Below are positions 53,070-54,550 of a DNA stretch of 54,550 nucleotides, piece after piece. The DNA is taken from NCBI GenBank assembly GCA_903927745.1, contig CAIYOH010000199.1:1-54550 (forward strand), written 5' to 3'. The translations under genes and the position numbers were made by a program. Within the stretch, counting starts at the first letter, position 1. Every line of letters starts with the position of its first letter. The notes beneath the pieces were generated by a model. That model saw nothing but the letters and a program-made list of their open reading frames with translations. It had not been told where the DNA came from and searched no databases. This DNA comes from an uncultured Mycobacteriaceae bacterium (GTDB lineage: Bacteria > Actinomycetota > Actinomycetes > Mycobacteriales > Mycobacteriaceae).

Positions 53070-54345
53070 CTTCGGGGCATTGCCGCCCGAGATCAATTCC
53101 GGGCGTATGTACACGGGCCCGGGCTCGGAGTCGATGATGGTGGCGGCGTCGGCATGGGACTCGGTGGCCGCCGAATTGGCCGTCGCATCCAGCGGGTACA
53201 ACTCGGTGCTGGACGAGCTGACCAGCGGGCCCTGGGTGGGGCCCTCGTCGGCGGCGATGGTGTCCGCGGTGATCCCCTACGTGAGCTGGATCAGCACAGC
53301 GGCGAGCCAGGCAGAGGAAGCCGCCATACGGGCCCGGGGGGCTGCGGCCGCATTCGAAGTGGCGATCGCGGCGACGGTACCGCCACCGGTGGTCGCGGCC
53401 AATCGAGTGATGTTGACGACCCTGATCGCGACAAATTTTTTCGGGCAGAACACACCGGCGATCGCGCTCACCGAAGCCCAGTACATGCAGATGTGGGCGC
53501 AGGACGCCGTCGCCATGTACACCTACGCTGCCACGTCGGCGGCTGCCGTGCAGTTGACTCCCTACCAGGCGCCGCCGAACACCACCACTCCGGACGGTGA
53601 GGCCAGTCAGTTCGCGGCCGTCGCCCAAGCAGCCGCCACGCCGACCGGCAGCGCGGGCCAGAACGCGGCGGCAGCGTCGCAAGTGCTGTCGCCCCTGACC
53701 GCACCCGCGGCGCTGCAGCAGCTCGCCAGCCCGCCCGTGGCGGCAGCCGCGAACCAGGGGGTGATCTACAACACGATCACCGACTTCCTGAAATATGGAT
53801 TGCCGACGCCGACCAATCCCTGGTGGGGCCCCCTCACGAATGGTCAATACACCGCAATCATCAAGCAAACCCTGCAGGCGTACTTCGCGGTCGGAGTCGT
53901 GAACTTCTGCGTTTCTATCGCCCAGCAGACAATTAAAGGCGTTGGGACCACGGCCGGTTCGGGTGGTGCCTGGTTCCCGACCCCGCAATTCGCTGGACTG
54001 CATCTGGGTGCAATTGCCGCCGGCTCCGTGAGCGGCAACACTGGCGGGCCGATGCTGGTCAGTGCGGGATCGGCCGGCAAGATCGGCATGATGTCGGTGC
54101 CGCCCAGCTGGGCCAGCCCGACCACGCAGGCAGAGGTGACGCTGGCCAGCGCCGTGATGGAGGACACCCCGATACCGTTCGGTGCCGGGGCGGGAACGGC
54201 AGGCGGACCGGGCGGAGGACCCGGCAACACCCTGCTGCGCGGCATTCCTGCCGGGATCGCCGGCCGGCGCGCCGCAGGCTACGGCTACACCAACAAATAC
54301 GGGTTCAAGCACAGCGTTCTGGCCCGACCCCCATCGGCCGGGTAG
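53062..54345 (+). CDS. PPE family protein, SVP subgroup
   Basis: This 427-residue protein begins [21 protein letters not shown] with the Pro-Pro-Glu motif at residues 8-10 and the conserved helical PPE domain of about 180 residues, including [10 protein letters not shown]. The C-terminal part carries [13 protein letters not shown], the GxxSVPxxW motif of the PPE-SVP subgroup. In the ESX-5 locus PPE25-27 occupy this position, but orthology among them cannot be settled here. The protein forms a heterodimer with a PE partner and is exported by ESX-5. GGGAGG precedes the ATG. A PE gene follows 72 bases later. Confidence 0.93.
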   Translation: [427 protein letters not shown]

Positions 54346-54417
54346 CGGTGCCGGGAATTCGCCTACATTTGCATAAACGATGAATCTGACCAACAGTGAT
54401 CTCAGGGAGGAACCCAC

Positions 54418-54550
54418 ATGTCGTTCGTGACTACACAGCCCGAAGCGTTGGCGGCGGCGGCCGGCGCGTTGCAGGCCATCGGCTCGTCGCTGAGCGCGCA
54501 GAACGCCGGGGCGGCGGCCCCGACGACGGGGGTCGTTCCCGCGGCTGCCG
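54418..54550 (+). CDS. PE family protein, N-terminal part
   Basis: The first 44 residues are visible, beginning MSFVTTQPEALAAAAGALQA and continuing through the PE helical hairpin; the window ends inside the domain. GGGAGG lies seven bases before ATG 54418. In the ESX-5 locus a PE18/PE19-type gene follows the first PPE gene and encodes its partner. The YxxxD/E secretion signal and the full length lie outside the window. Confidence 0.9.
   Translation, partial: MSFVTTQPEALAAAAGALQAIGSSLSAQNAGAAAPTTGVVPAAA

Noticed and set aside
52990..54417. Minus-strand open frame covering the PPE gene
   Set aside because: The plus-strand PPE motifs and Shine-Dalgarno are clear; the antisense frame is low-complexity Arg/Gly/His.

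Overview
The window is high-GC actinobacterial DNA from a mycobacterium that carries the ESX-5 type VII secretion locus, so most probably a slow grower. The right end has the ESX-5 gene order known from M. tuberculosis: a DUF2505 protein (Rv1780-like), malQ (Rv1781c-like), eccB5, one uninterrupted eccC5, a CYP143-type P450 on the opposite strand, a small 3Fe-4S ferredoxin, a PPE gene, and a PE gene cut by the window end. An FHA-FHA-ABC exporter of the Rv1747 type lies at 14.5-17.1 kb. The roughly 25 kb between these two anchors is mostly accessory metabolism.

Region by region. (1) 1-5.9 kb: a truncated secreted protein, a DUF5313 protein, an MFS transporter, an FAD/NAD oxidoreductase coupled to a DUF1295 membrane enzyme, and a membrane protein. 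(2) 5.9-12.0 kb: two SDRs (one mycofactocin-type), an NTF2-like/DUF1214/SDR operon, two tandem Gly/Pro-repeat exported proteins created by a local duplication, and a meta-cleavage-type alpha/beta hydrolase whose 3' end was copied with them. (3) 12.2-17.3 kb: an Fe-S/molybdopterin oxidoreductase with a leaderless-looking start, the FHA-ABC transporter, and a 55-residue ORF. (4) 17.5-26.7 kb: a tightly coupled operon of acyl-CoA dehydrogenase, acyl-CoA dehydrogenase, MaoC, MaoC, lipid-transfer thiolase, DUF35 protein, HSL-type esterase, Baeyer-Villiger monooxygenase and FadD1-like ligase. It resembles the cholesterol igr side-chain module joined to ring or ketone cleavage functions. (5) 28-34.4 kb: a second catabolic run of CoA ligase, class II aldolase, amidohydrolase, sulfatase and Gfo/Idh oxidoreductase. 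(6) 34.5-42.4 kb: membrane proteins, a lipoprotein, an SDR, a cutinase, a methyltransferase, a CstR-like repressor/DUF302/AhpD operon behind two palindromic operators, a wax-ester synthase/DGAT, and small conserved proteins. (7) 42.5-54.5 kb: the ESX-5 end.

The genes suggest uptake and breakdown of a bulky, possibly sulfated, ester- or ketone-containing lipid: CoA activation, beta-oxidation, retro-aldol cleavage, and Baeyer-Villiger oxidation plus ester hydrolysis. Storage lipid synthesis and a sulfur-stress switch lie nearby. A recurring oddity is short in-frame tandem repeats inside or at the edges of ordinary enzyme genes (7.65, 19.8, 20.8, 28.1 and 43.3 kb). No tRNA, rRNA, CRISPR array or insertion sequence was recognised.
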